A DNA stretch of 64,000 nucleotides from Cystobasidium ongulense (Eukaryota > Basidiomycota > Cystobasidiomycetes > Cystobasidiales > Cystobasidiaceae). Below the pieces are notes generated by a model. The model saw nothing but the letters and a program-made list of their open reading frames with translations, was not told the DNA's origin and made no database searches. Location of the stretch: assembly GCA_022835595.1 (NCBI GenBank), contig BQUP01000001.1, positions 3,038,001 to 3,102,000 on the forward strand. The letters are read 5' to 3'. This document shows positions 23,804 to 33,208 of the stretch, in pieces. The translations under genes were made by a program, and so were the position numbers. Positions within the stretch are counted from its first letter, which is position 1. Each line of letters starts with the position of its first letter.

Positions 23804-24733
23804 TTATTCACGGCGGACTCCCGTAGCAAGTCGTACTTTGCAAAACAGTTCTACAAGAAGCTGGAGGTCTCGAGAGTGTTCCATCTGCGTCAATAATGGA
23901 GCGCAGAGCGGGGTGCAGACGGTATGATCCAGATCGACGGCAGATTCCTCAACGGCTTTGGTTGCGTTTATCAGTAGTTCTACCTCGCAGTCGAACTTCT
24001 TGCGCATCTAGAGACAAGCTCATGAGTCGACTACACAAGTTAAAGTATCGAGTGCTTACTATCTGTAGACGGTCTTCCAGACTTATATGCTTGATTTGTT
24101 TGTCGCAGGGGCAGGGAATTCGGTTGCGGTTGCACCTGCACATGACGTCCGGCGCGAGGGCACGGTCCAGAGCGGCCTGTGCTACCTCTGCATCTCCAAG
24201 AGCCTTCGCGCGTACGTACAAGTAGAGGACATCGGCAAATTTCTTCTTTCCACAGAGTTTTTGTCTGTAAGAAGTCACTCCGTTATTTCTGATCTCATGA
24301 GATGACCTTCGTCAACGATGTAAGTCCAGTGGATCCAACCTTACCGTTTATGATACACGACAGACGCACGCATATTCTCCATCTTGTACTTATGAGTAGC
24401 CTCCCAGACTGCTAGAGCTTGCTCCCAATGGAGCCCCTTTACTTTGTCAACATGGGAAGGGAGATCGTAGATCATACCCAAGATAATCTCCATCGTGAAG
24501 GCGTCTACGTCCAAAATGACTGCTGGGAGATTATACAGAGACAGGCTCACATCTGGCGACGCGGGGGGCTGTAAGGTGTTCTGAAAGACTGTGGAGTGGG
24601 CTTGAAGGTGTCGTCTCTGTACTTTGAAGGCTACGGATTGAGCACTGTCTTCTTTCTTAGGACAGACGAGAACAACATCAGCCCGTGGATCGTCGAATTC
24701 AGGGTGCACCGTGTATATTGGCTGCGTGGCCAT
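23804..24733 (-). CDS. BTB/POZ-domain protein (paralog 2)
   Basis: Three exons (24345-24733, 24060-24264, 23804-24007) give 265 residues. The BTB part reads RADVVLVCPKKEDSA, VAFKVQRRHLQAHSTVFQNT, MEIILGMIYDLP and ALAVWEATHKYKMENMRASV. Exon 2 (VLYLYVRAKALGDAEVAQAA, then MCRCNRNRIPC) is the same length as exon 2 of paralog 1, and its splice phases are identical. Exon 3 starts MRKKFDCEVELLINATKAVE and is likely a coiled coil, as in paralog 1. The gene converges with the beta-mannosidase gene. The Cys-rich CRC...PCPC segment could bind metal, but the spacing differs between the paralogs, so I do not claim a zinc finger. Confidence 0.85.
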
Positions 24734-25035
24734 CCTTGCTGCGGCACTCTGCGTCTGAAAGCGTGCTAGACGTCTTGGACAGGACCTATTGCAGCTGTGG
24801 TATGGGGTCCATTCAAGCAGGTAGGGGATAATGAGACAGCAGCTCGTGACGCATTCGTCTTCTTTCTTCCCTCGTTGTCGGTGCTGTAACTGGAGTAAAG
24901 CGGCAACGTGCCTGCCTGCCGGACTGGTCGGACTGACTGAACATGCGCCCACGCAGGCAGGGTCAGCCGAGGTGGGCAGATGTGCACTCCCAATACCATC
25001 ACGGCACATGCCTTTGGTGTAAACCACGTATAACT

Positions 25036-26822
25036 TTATGTGCTTGTTACCGCTCCGCTCCCTGCTTCTAAATGCATACGTCTGCCGATACTAGATGGCC
25101 ATTCTTCTTCATAATGACTGATGAATATCAAAGTTTGCCTGTCTTCCAAACCGTTGTCTAGGAACTCGCGACAATGCTTTATCAATTCAGGACTCATGCC
25201 TGCGAACGGCTCGTCTAGAACAAGTAGATCAGGCCGCTTGACTGCAGCACGCATGATCAACGACAATGCTTGAAGGCTGGGCTCCGCCTCGGCAAACAAC
25301 GTTTTGTGCAACGCTTCATCGGTAAGGAAGCGTTCTTCAGGATCAAACTTCCTGACCAGATTATCTATTTGAGCTTTTTGATCGTCCGTCAACCTGCGAT
25401 AAGTGAAAATATTCTCGAAGCCAGTCCCGATGACTTCGTATAATGACAGGCCAGCATCACCGTATCGCCGAGGAAAGGAAGCGAAAAGCTCAGGGCTATA
25501 ATGCCCTATGTGTTGTGCGAGTGAGTACATCGAGTGTTTCGAACGAGGTTGTCCGAACAAGGACATCTCTTGCGTGTACGATGCAGGGTGGTCGCCCAGA
25601 ATAACCGAGAGCAGTGTCGACTTTCCAGATCCTGTAGCCTTACATTCAGTACTGACCTTGTCGTGCCACTAATCCAGAAACTTTCACTTACCATTCGCGC
25701 CTGTCAAAACAGCTCTATCACCCGCTCGCAGTTGCCACGTTATGCCTTTCAAGATATGTCTATCGTGGTACTTGACATTTGTATTGGAAAGAGAGAAAGT
25801 CTCGGGCGCTTGATCACTTGCCCTCCGAGCTTTACTAGTTGAGGCTCTCGTGGCAATAGCAGTCTTCTTTGTACTGTCTTGCCATTTGTCTATGCTACCA
25901 ATGAAAGCCGGTTCCTGCGCTTCCTTTGCTCCCATCTGGACGAGATTCTCTACCCATTCCGGAACTTCATCTTGAGGACGCAGTATGAGGACGATACGAG
26001 GTGAACGGGCTGCATGTAGCTTTCCGAGCAGTTCAGCTATCATCTTCCGCGAGGCTACGTCTAATCCAGCTTCATAGGCATCACGGTCAGCCTTGAACAA
26101 GTCTCTTGTATACTCTGGCCATGAGACCTACTGAAAGGCTCCTCCAGAACGAGGACTTCGGGCTTTGTCAACAACGCGCGAGCTATCCGCGCTCTCCGGG
26201 TTTGACCATTCGACAGGGCAATAAGCGGTATGTCTAATAGATGATCCAACTTGAGCATTTCAGCCGTATCATAGATGACCTTATCTTCGTCCTTTTCTGC
26301 TAATCCCTCCTTCTTGGAGTATTTTCGGAGATGTTCTTTCAGGGTAACAGCGTCTTCATCGTCTTTCCTGATTCCAAAATATCTAGCTGTGTAGTCGGTG
26401 AATTCCCCTCCTTGGGATAGGTAGGAATTAGATTCCAATCTAGTATTAAAAGACACTTTCTTTATTGCTTCGCCTATCGGTCTTGACGTGCCTAGTATTG
26501 GCCATTTTCGAGATTCAGGTGGGTCTGCTCTTGCGTTCCCTAGCAAAGTCGCATCAACTAGTACATTCGCTCGGGGCCCCATCAATGCCCAAGCTTCCGC
26601 TTTACCAGAATGGCGCTTCGAATCAGATGCGCTCTCATCTCGTATATGCCAGGTCAGGTCCCGAAAGAGAGCCTTGGACGGTTCAGAAGTCGGATGTCCG
26701 AACTTGAATAGAGAGCATCCAGTGCATTGGAGAATGTCCGGTCGTGCGGTCTGACTCGATGACCAGCGTCGGAGGAGCGCGTGGCTAGTGAATCTCCGAC
26801 ATTGAGCGGTGCGAGTGAGCAT
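25036..26822 (-). CDS. Tandem ABC ATPase without membrane domains (YDR061W-like), probably mitochondrial
   Basis: Three exons give about 560 residues. The start at 26822 yields a basic, Ser/Arg-rich leader (LTRTAQCRRFTSHALLRRWS) typical of a mitochondrial presequence. There are two nucleotide-binding domains and no transmembrane segments. NBD1 has a degenerate Walker A (GPRANVLVDATLLG lacks GKS/T) but a good signature and Walker B (LSNGQTRRARIARAL, VLVLEEPFTGLD). NBD2 has a proper Walker A (GANGSGKSTLL, across an intron) and Walker B (LLVLDEPFAGMSPE), but its signature region PSLQALSLIMRA is degenerate. So only one composite ATP site should be intact. The architecture resembles yeast YDR061W and bacterial ModF-like proteins. 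The role is unknown. Confidence 0.85.
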
Positions 26823-26977
26823 TATTTTGTAAATTGGCAACAAGTAACTCATACTCCGCTGGCAATACGAGCAGTCGCCGACTCGAGCGAATGATCGGTG
26901 GCAACCAGCAGCCCCATATCTGCCTCGACATGAGAACGGCATAGATGCTTTGTACCGACTGACAACAGTGATCATAC

Positions 26978-27886
26978 ATGTCTGCCCATCTACCCCCAAC
27001 TATCCTCGGTCTCATCTTCGAGTACGTGGCAGATTGGCACAATGTCGCGTCGGTCGACGATGAGCGCAGCCTGTGTGCTGCAAAGGACCGCTGCCTCAAT
27101 CTATGGACTTGCTCTCTCGTCTGTAAAAGCTGGCGACCATGGGCTCAAGAGACTTTGCATACCCGAATAATCCTCTACCAGCAGACTAGCCTCATCCTGC
27201 TCCTGGAGACGTTGGAATCAAGACCTGATCTCGCGTCCAGCGTGCAACATCTATGGGTGCTGCCATTATCAAATCCGAATCTCTGCACGCAAGATCTCAA
27301 GAAGTTGCTGGCCTATCTGCCAAACCTGCGCCGGTACCGTGTTTTCGCTCCAATTGGAGAAACGGATTGTGGACGGCAGCAGGAATGCCTGCCCACATCT
27401 ACAAACGCTCGCCTCACACAATTATGCGTCAACAATTTTTATCTACAAAAGGCAGCATTTCAATACTTACCTCCCAGTCTGGAACGCTTAGACTTGCAAG
27501 GTGGCAGTCTATCTGATCTAGGCCCGAGTAATTACCCAAACTTGAGTGTACTCTGCATAGACACTATCCGTTCACGAGTCTTCCATAATACAGATCTCTT
27601 CCGCTGTCCCCACCTTAGATGTCTGATATTAGAAGACAACTATGCATTGATAGTCTCTCCACGCCCAATAGGCTTAGCTCAAGACCCGTCCTTGCGCGAT
27701 CAACTTGAAGTCATCGAGTTTGGCCACCGAAGCAGCAACTTTCCTGTTAATATCGGCGAAAGATATATTGCAGAATCGTATGTAGATGGTGCCATACCTT
27801 GTGGCATCAAGGTAATAGTGAACGGCGAGGTTGCGGTTGAGTTCGATAGGCGAGGATGCCGCATTCGGTCGGAAGTGAGTATTTAG
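26978..27886 (+). CDS. F-box-like / leucine-rich protein
   Basis: A single open frame of 302 residues. The N-terminus HLPPTILGLIFEYVADWHNV followed by LWTCSLVCKSWRPWAQETLH is the usual fungal F-box pattern (PPxIL...VCKxW), which binds Skp1 in SCF ubiquitin ligases. The rest has irregular leucine-rich segments (LTQLCVNNFYLQ, SLERLDLQGGSLSDL, LSVLCIDTI, HLRCLILEDNYAL), plausible substrate-binding repeats. It ends with the block GIKVIVNGEVAVEFDRRGC, which recurs in the decayed copy at 31928-32210. The stop follows a good donor sequence (GAAGTGAGT), so a further 3' exon cannot be excluded. Its start lies 155 bp from the divergent ABC gene. Confidence 0.75.
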   Translation: MSAHLPPTILGLIFEYVADWHNVASVDDERSLCAAKDRCLNLWTCSLVCKSWRPWAQETLHTRIILYQQTSLILLLETLESRPDLASSVQHLWVLPLSNPNLCTQDLKKLLAYLPNLRRYRVFAPIGETDCGRQQECLPTSTNARLTQLCVNNFYLQKAAFQYLPPSLERLDLQGGSLSDLGPSNYPNLSVLCIDTIRSRVFHNTDLFRCPHLRCLILEDNYALIVSPRPIGLAQDPSLRDQLEVIEFGHRSSNFPVNIGERYIAESYVDGAIPCGIKVIVNGEVAVEFDRRGCRIRSEVSI

Positions 27887-28739
27887 CTCTAGATCCTTTA
27901 GACAGCTTAGGATCTCAAATTGAAGGTATTATACACCTTGTGGTACCAACAGGGAGGCGTGTAGTTGCTTGAACGGAGCTACCTAGCTCAACATCAAAGC
28001 GGGCTGTAAATTCCCTATGTTTGATATGTCCGCCCAATGCAGTAAGTGATCCGCTTTTGCGCTGGAGTTTTTCTTCTTTGCTGACGAGAATAATAAACGC
28101 CAGCCAACCCATATGTGCAGGGTGTTTCTATCAGTGCCTTGGTCTTGGACGCGCGGGTCTGAAGAATGTCTTTCATTGGTATGGTTCGAGTCAAGTGGTA
28201 CTACGAACTATGCGATCAGAATGAGCTGTAGAAAAATGAATGGACTCATTAGGGAGTATATGGTTAAAAATCCAGCTGTCTTATACGATGGGCTGCACCA
28301 AGAGAGCCTCTTGCTCAAGCCTCTTGTTGGAGCCTCAGTCCCTTTTTGGGTTGGTCCAGTAATCAATGGGATAACGTGAAACTGCCGTCGAAGCTGAATA
28401 TTTTTTGCATATCCTTCGTCAATTTTCCGAAACCAATTGTGAAGGGCGTTATTGCAGCAAGCCAGCACGGCCTTGATCCAGGTGCCCAGGTATTCAGCTC
28501 AATCGAAGGTCAAAGGTGACACTCTGCGTTTAAATCGCAGTCACCTAACTTAACTTGGATCTGCCAGCAAGCAGCGGCCCGGACATACCATAGTAAACCT
28601 GATCAGTACAAGGAAACTCTAGCGAAACAACAAACAAGCAACGGATCGATAGTGCTACTCAAAGCAGTATTCTACATCTACTACTCGAGGGTAGACACAT
28701 CGTATCGCATCGTACGGAAAAGTAAGGTGAAGCAGAAAT
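27887..28739. other. Intergenic between convergent genes
   Basis: About 850 bp holding the 3' ends of the F-box-like and RGS-LOV genes. Short open frames lack motifs and splice support. I see no repeats or RNA genes. Confidence 0.45.
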
Positions 28740-31006
28740 TTACCAAGGAAACATGACCACGACCGCGCCTACCCGACGCTGGCGATCAAGCAGAGGAGTG
28801 ACGGCAAGTGGACAATTTCTGCCCCGACAGTCATACGGTTCACCACGGGGAAAGACGCGGAGTTGCAGCGAAATGGTAAAGTACTCTTGCTTTGCGACCT
28901 CCTTTCGGAAATCGGCAACAGTCCCACGCGGGTTATGTTCTTCGATACGCTTGGCGAAGCTACAGCCTTGTGCCCAGTCCATGGGAAGAGACGGTGAAGA
29001 AAAGCGAATAATCAAGGTTTCAGGATCCAGAAACACGAATTTGGCGGGAGACTGGATGCAGCATCGTCAGCGATTGATGTAGATTAGGCTGATGCAGACC
29101 AGAAACTCACATAATTCTGCCATTGCTGCGTTTGAGGTGGACTGATAATCTGATTGATATCTACGACCAATTGCCGGTCCAGCTTGTTGGTAGAGACCCC
29201 CAGTATGCCCAGCGGGGCGCACGCAGATGTGGGAATGGGCAAGCCCATCGACGCTGTGTCAGGGCGCGTGGTTTCTGGTCCTGCGAAGCGTTGGGCAGTA
29301 GCACTGAAAGCCAGCGCCGTGGCATCCCTGAGTCGCCGGTTGCCATCATCCGGTAGAACCCTTTGCGCGGAGGTGGGAAGCGAGAGTGAAGAGGCGACCG
29401 CCTGCTTTTGCATGTTGGTGTAGTATGAACCTGGTGTCTCGGTGTTATCGAGAGTGTCGTCCAACAGCCAAGAGAGATCGGATGTATGTGCAGAGAGGTT
29501 CAGTTGCTGATGAAAAGCAAGTATTAGCAGAGCTGACTGAAGACGCAAGTGAAATATGAACTAACATGTCCTAGTATGTACCGGACGGCACCAGTTTCAT
29601 CTCGCAAACACTCCATCTGCAAAAGGACCCAAAACGGTTTGCCAGCTTTCGTATAGTTGATCATCAGTTCTATCGGCAGACGTTTCGTTTAGCATGTTTT
29701 CGGATAGTGGTGGAGCTGGATTGGGATTGCGAACCTTGAATAGAAGTGCCTGCCTGCAGAGCATGTCTAATCCTAGTAACCGCACTTTGATCACTTTCGG
29801 GCCCTTGAAGTGCACGGCAATTCATTGATAGGGCCTCTTCCAAAGGGTAGCCTGAAAGATCGATGAATCCTTTGCTAAATTTGGGGTCAGCTTTAATCAC
29901 TAGATTTCCGCACTTTGTCGGCGACGAACCTAAGCATCTGATTACCGAATGCGAAAGGTGTAAGTGTTTATCAACTTCGGCGACATGTATCTCCACTTAC
30001 GCAAAGAAGCTGTTCAGGCCCCTCCCTCAAATCTGTTCAATTATTCTCAGCCGTGTCGACAGTAGATCCAAGGCGATAACAGAACTTACCGGCAAGGCAA
30101 AAGCTGTCCCGTGCCTTCTGCCTGGTCCTCACGAACGCTTTCTGGGCCAGGGACAAGCGAAGCTTCACAAAACGTAGCCAAGAGTCTTCATGCATTGCAT
30201 TCAGCATGCGATCGGCGCATTTAGCGTATGGATCTTGTACATCTTGCAGTAGGAGGACTGCTTCGTTCACCTCGCGTTGATCCGAGCTTGAAAGGTTTAA
30301 AGCGAGCGGTGCTTCGGCCGGCACATGCAAGTCGTGTATTCTACGGCAGAGCGAATGCAGACTTTGGAGATTGCTGGATAGCTCTATAGTAGTATCGAGT
30401 GAGTTGCAGTTTGTAGATGCTCGTAGCAGTAGGACTTACGTTGGGAGTTCTATGGCGAATTAAAGTTCAGCATCCAGATCGATTTATTGAGTGTATGGGT
30501 GAGCTTACCAGCCAGAAGCATAGCTGTTCGGCGCCAAGCTCGTTTGCTAGGAATTGTCCGAACTTTGCCAGACCGACTAAACAGGAGGGTTCAGTCTCGA
30601 GTCTCGACGCTGAGAAGGAATGTTTGTAGTTACTGGGGTCATCCAAAGCCTGTCGCAAACTCTCGCGACTCATCAGTGATGCGTACTTTTCTGCACCCTG
30701 TTTACCGGGTGCGCTAATCAATGTGGCATCCTTCTCTTCTTCGCTTGCTCCAGCTGGCAAAGTATTGATGTAGTGTATTGGTGGTGATGGATCATCCGTT
30801 TCTACACTGCTAGACGTGTCCGACTCGGCAGACGCGTGTTCTCGAGGACTTCTGCCCCATATACCGCGGGCTGACCGCAGCTTTGGAGAAGAATACCATT
30901 TCCGCCCAGTGCCTGTCGCTCGCGGAAACTCGTCCTGTCCGAGCACTGGCGAGCTCCCTGTGCTGTTGGGCTCAGCAGGGAAGGTGTAGCCCTGTGGAGT
31001 GGGCAT
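28740..31006 (-). CDS. RGS-LOV blue-light-regulated G-protein regulator
   Basis: After a disordered Ser/Pro-rich N-terminus, an RGS domain (GTPase accelerator for G-alpha) is seen: FGQFLANELGAEQLCFWL, a helical part with EVNEAVLLLQDVQDPYAKCA, then MHEDSWLRFVKL. A LOV domain follows: FIDLSGYPLEEALSMNCRAL with the adduct-forming cysteine (NCRALQG; usual NCRFLQG), VTRIRHALQAGTSIQELMIN, NYTKAGKPFWVLLQME and LRDETGAVRYILGHQLNLS. The last carries the glutamine that contacts flavin. After a linker of about 150 residues, the last exon (FVFLDPETLIIRFSSPSL...) looks PAS-like. The ATG at 31006 is the start. At least seven introns are required, and a 10-nt exon at 30440-30449 is needed to keep frame. The junction between about 29900 and 30040, at the RGS-LOV border, is unresolved. 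RGS-LOV fusions are known fungal photoreceptors that bind membrane lipids when lit. The cofactor and function here are inferred. Confidence 0.85.
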
Positions 31007-31927
31007 GGCGAGGTTCGACGATGGTCAGTTAAGACGCTTGTATATATGGTATGGAAGAAGAGAGCAAACCTGTCAAGGACGCATATGACACACCAGGGGA
31101 ACGCGATGCTACCACCACCGTATCGGTCCTAATAATGCTAATGCGCACCGCTCGGCATCAGTCAATCGATGTCCAGCCTCTTTCGCTCTTTTATGGGATG
31201 AACTATCATTATTGTGCAGATGACAGGGCCGGATAAGGCGATTTGATCGACGATGATGATCGACGAGGCAAGTTACCGCAAGGCCAGGCAGGTTGCTGTT
31301 CTCCGTTGTCCGTTTTCCGTTCTCCGTTCTCCTCAACTTGTCAACAATAATGCATCCTGCATCACGCACCATCGGGGCATGGTATGGTTGCCGGGGATCG
31401 CAGACTTCCGCAAGTACGGTAGATAAGACAGGCAGTCAGGCTTTATCGAGAAGCGAGCTCACATCGACAAACCGATGCAGAGGCAGGGAAAAACGATCTG
31501 CCTTCGCACATGAGAACGACTTCACGGTTTAGAACTTCTCGCTAGAGTTCCATCACCACTGACTATGATAGGCGCCAGTCGATTCGAACTTGGCCTTGCG
31601 TATATTGGTGATGCTTCTCTTCAATTCTTTTTTGTTTGATCCTCGCTCCAGGGCCAGGTTTGCGCGCACGGGGCCGCACGACACGAATGAAGCCGCAACC
31701 TTCTGATGTATCCAAGCTGGAAACCACACGCAGCATCTAGTGCCTTTTTGCGAACCACTCGGAACGAACGAGAGCTCTCCGTGACGCGAAGAGGGCGGCG
31801 ACGCGTTATGAACGAAACATGCGATCCGGGCGAAAGAGAGGGCTTCAAAAGCTAGTAAAAAATCAAGGTGGCTTTGGAAATACCATTCCTTGTATCCGGT
31901 TTTCTACCAGCTCACACATCCACTAGT
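31007..31927. promoter_or_regulatory. Upstream region of RGS-LOV gene
   Basis: 920 bp with no supported gene. It contains a heptamer tandem repeat near 31298-31333 and presumably the RGS-LOV promoter in the part nearest 31006. I do not see a clear GATA-rich light element. Confidence 0.4.
31298..31333. repeat. TTCTCCG-type heptamer tandem repeat
   Basis: About five imperfect 7-bp units (ttctccg, ttgtccg, ttttccg, ttctccg, ttctcct) run head to tail. They lie about 300 bp upstream of the RGS-LOV start codon. Confidence 0.8.
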
Positions 31928-32210
31928 ATGGCTGCAAACCTGCCGCCTCAAGTGCTGAGACTCATCTTCGAACACCTTTACGGATGGCTGAATTTAAAGT
32001 CATCGAGTTTGAGGACGGACCCTGGTACAAATTCAAGAGCAGCGTTGCTAAGCATACTTGGCTCGTAACTACAAGGACGGTACTATAGCTCGCCACATCA
32101 AGATCATACTGAACAGGAAAATTGCGATAGAGTTCGATAAACAAGGATGCCGCATGCAAGTCAAGATGCGATTTTGTATCTACTTCCTTCCGTCAGCTTG
32201 TGATGTCTAG
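31928..32210 (+). pseudogene. Decayed paralog of the F-box-like gene
   Basis: The 5' part encodes MAANLPPQVLRLIFEHLYGW, matching the start of the F-box-like gene at 26978 (MSAHLPPTILGLIFEYVADW). Immediately after it, in another frame, comes FKVIEFEDGPWYKFKSS and then DGTIARHIKIILNRKIAI and EFDKQGCRMQ. These match the last 60 residues of that gene (LEVIEFGHRSSN, then DGAIPCGIKVIVNGEVAV and EFDRRGCRIR). So about 220 internal codons are missing, and two frame changes separate the remaining pieces. The copy lies 4 kb from the intact gene on the same strand, which points to local duplication followed by deletion. Confidence 0.8.
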
Positions 32211-33208
32211 CTGAAGCTATAATGTGCTTTGTCTTATCCACAGGGAGAGATTTAGACAAGCAAACCGAGATACTTCGACCCAACTGTCCTGGGCTCTGCT
32301 TTGATCGTTCTACCTGATAGTGTTAGTATTTCTCCATTGCATTATTATATTAGTGCCTTGGCTGATGAAATGGCCGCTTGTCACATCATATGCAGAGACC
32401 ATTCAGCCATACCTCACACATCTGATCACGCCGTGTAAGCAGATACTTGGGGTGGAGTTCTGTAAACCAAGCGTCAGCGTGAATCAGGCAAAGCGATTGA
32501 CCTTTAGAAGACGAGACTTTACCACAGTGTTTGAACTCGCAGGTCCAGTGTATCGCCTGTGCGTGCATGATACATAGACCGCGCTGCTGCGGTGCACCAG
32601 CTGGCAGCACGTGACCTGGCGTGTCACTAGCGGATTCCACGTGTAACCTACTCTCAGCAGTAAATAGCAAAGGCTAGACAGCTTTCTAGCATATCACACT
32701 CAGAACGTCTGGGGAAAGTATGGCTTCCAACAGGTTGGTTGCATGTGTCTATGACTTGGACGAAAACGATCGTGTCGGCCCTCTGCCTTTTCGCGAGAGA
32801 GAGGTCTGAAGCTCCTGTCCGCACCCAGCCGACAAGAGAGCGCCTAAGGTCCATTTGTCAGCATTCGTCGACTTGCATACGATGCACACCGATACAGACC
32901 AACGGTGAGAGAAGAGAGACAGCACTCTACAGCAATACTGAACGGCTCAGCAACGCGCGACACTCTTTGTTTACTGTCGATCAAGGATATCAAGGTGACA
33001 TTGCTGGAGGACAGACTGCAGCAGTGAGGATATAGACAGCATACACGGACGGCTGCTCCTGTGTGCAATACCGCATGCTGCTCAGTAGTGGATAGAGTCA
33101 GTGCCATCAAGACGCACACCTGGCCGTAAGAAATCAAGAATCAAGAATCAAGACGCAGCAACTACACCAAGACACCTCTGAACCGTGAATAACAACACAC
33201 ACACACAC
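32211..33208. promoter_or_regulatory. Upstream region of the IQGAP gene
   Basis: About 1 kb with no supported gene. Just before the start codon there are three aatcaag heptamers (33132-33152) and a CA-rich tract (about 33190-33208) that abuts the ATG. These are probably in the 5' leader. Confidence 0.45.

Noticed and set aside
24900-25035. Possible N-terminal extension of BTB paralog 2 upstream of 24733
   Set aside because: The frame is open, but the sequence is low in similarity to paralog 1, which starts exactly at the equivalent MATQ/MSTA position.
31560-31600. Possible tRNA T-arm (aagttcgaatcg on the minus strand)
   Set aside because: The flanking bases do not form a five-pair T stem and no anticodon or D arm is found in the right place.
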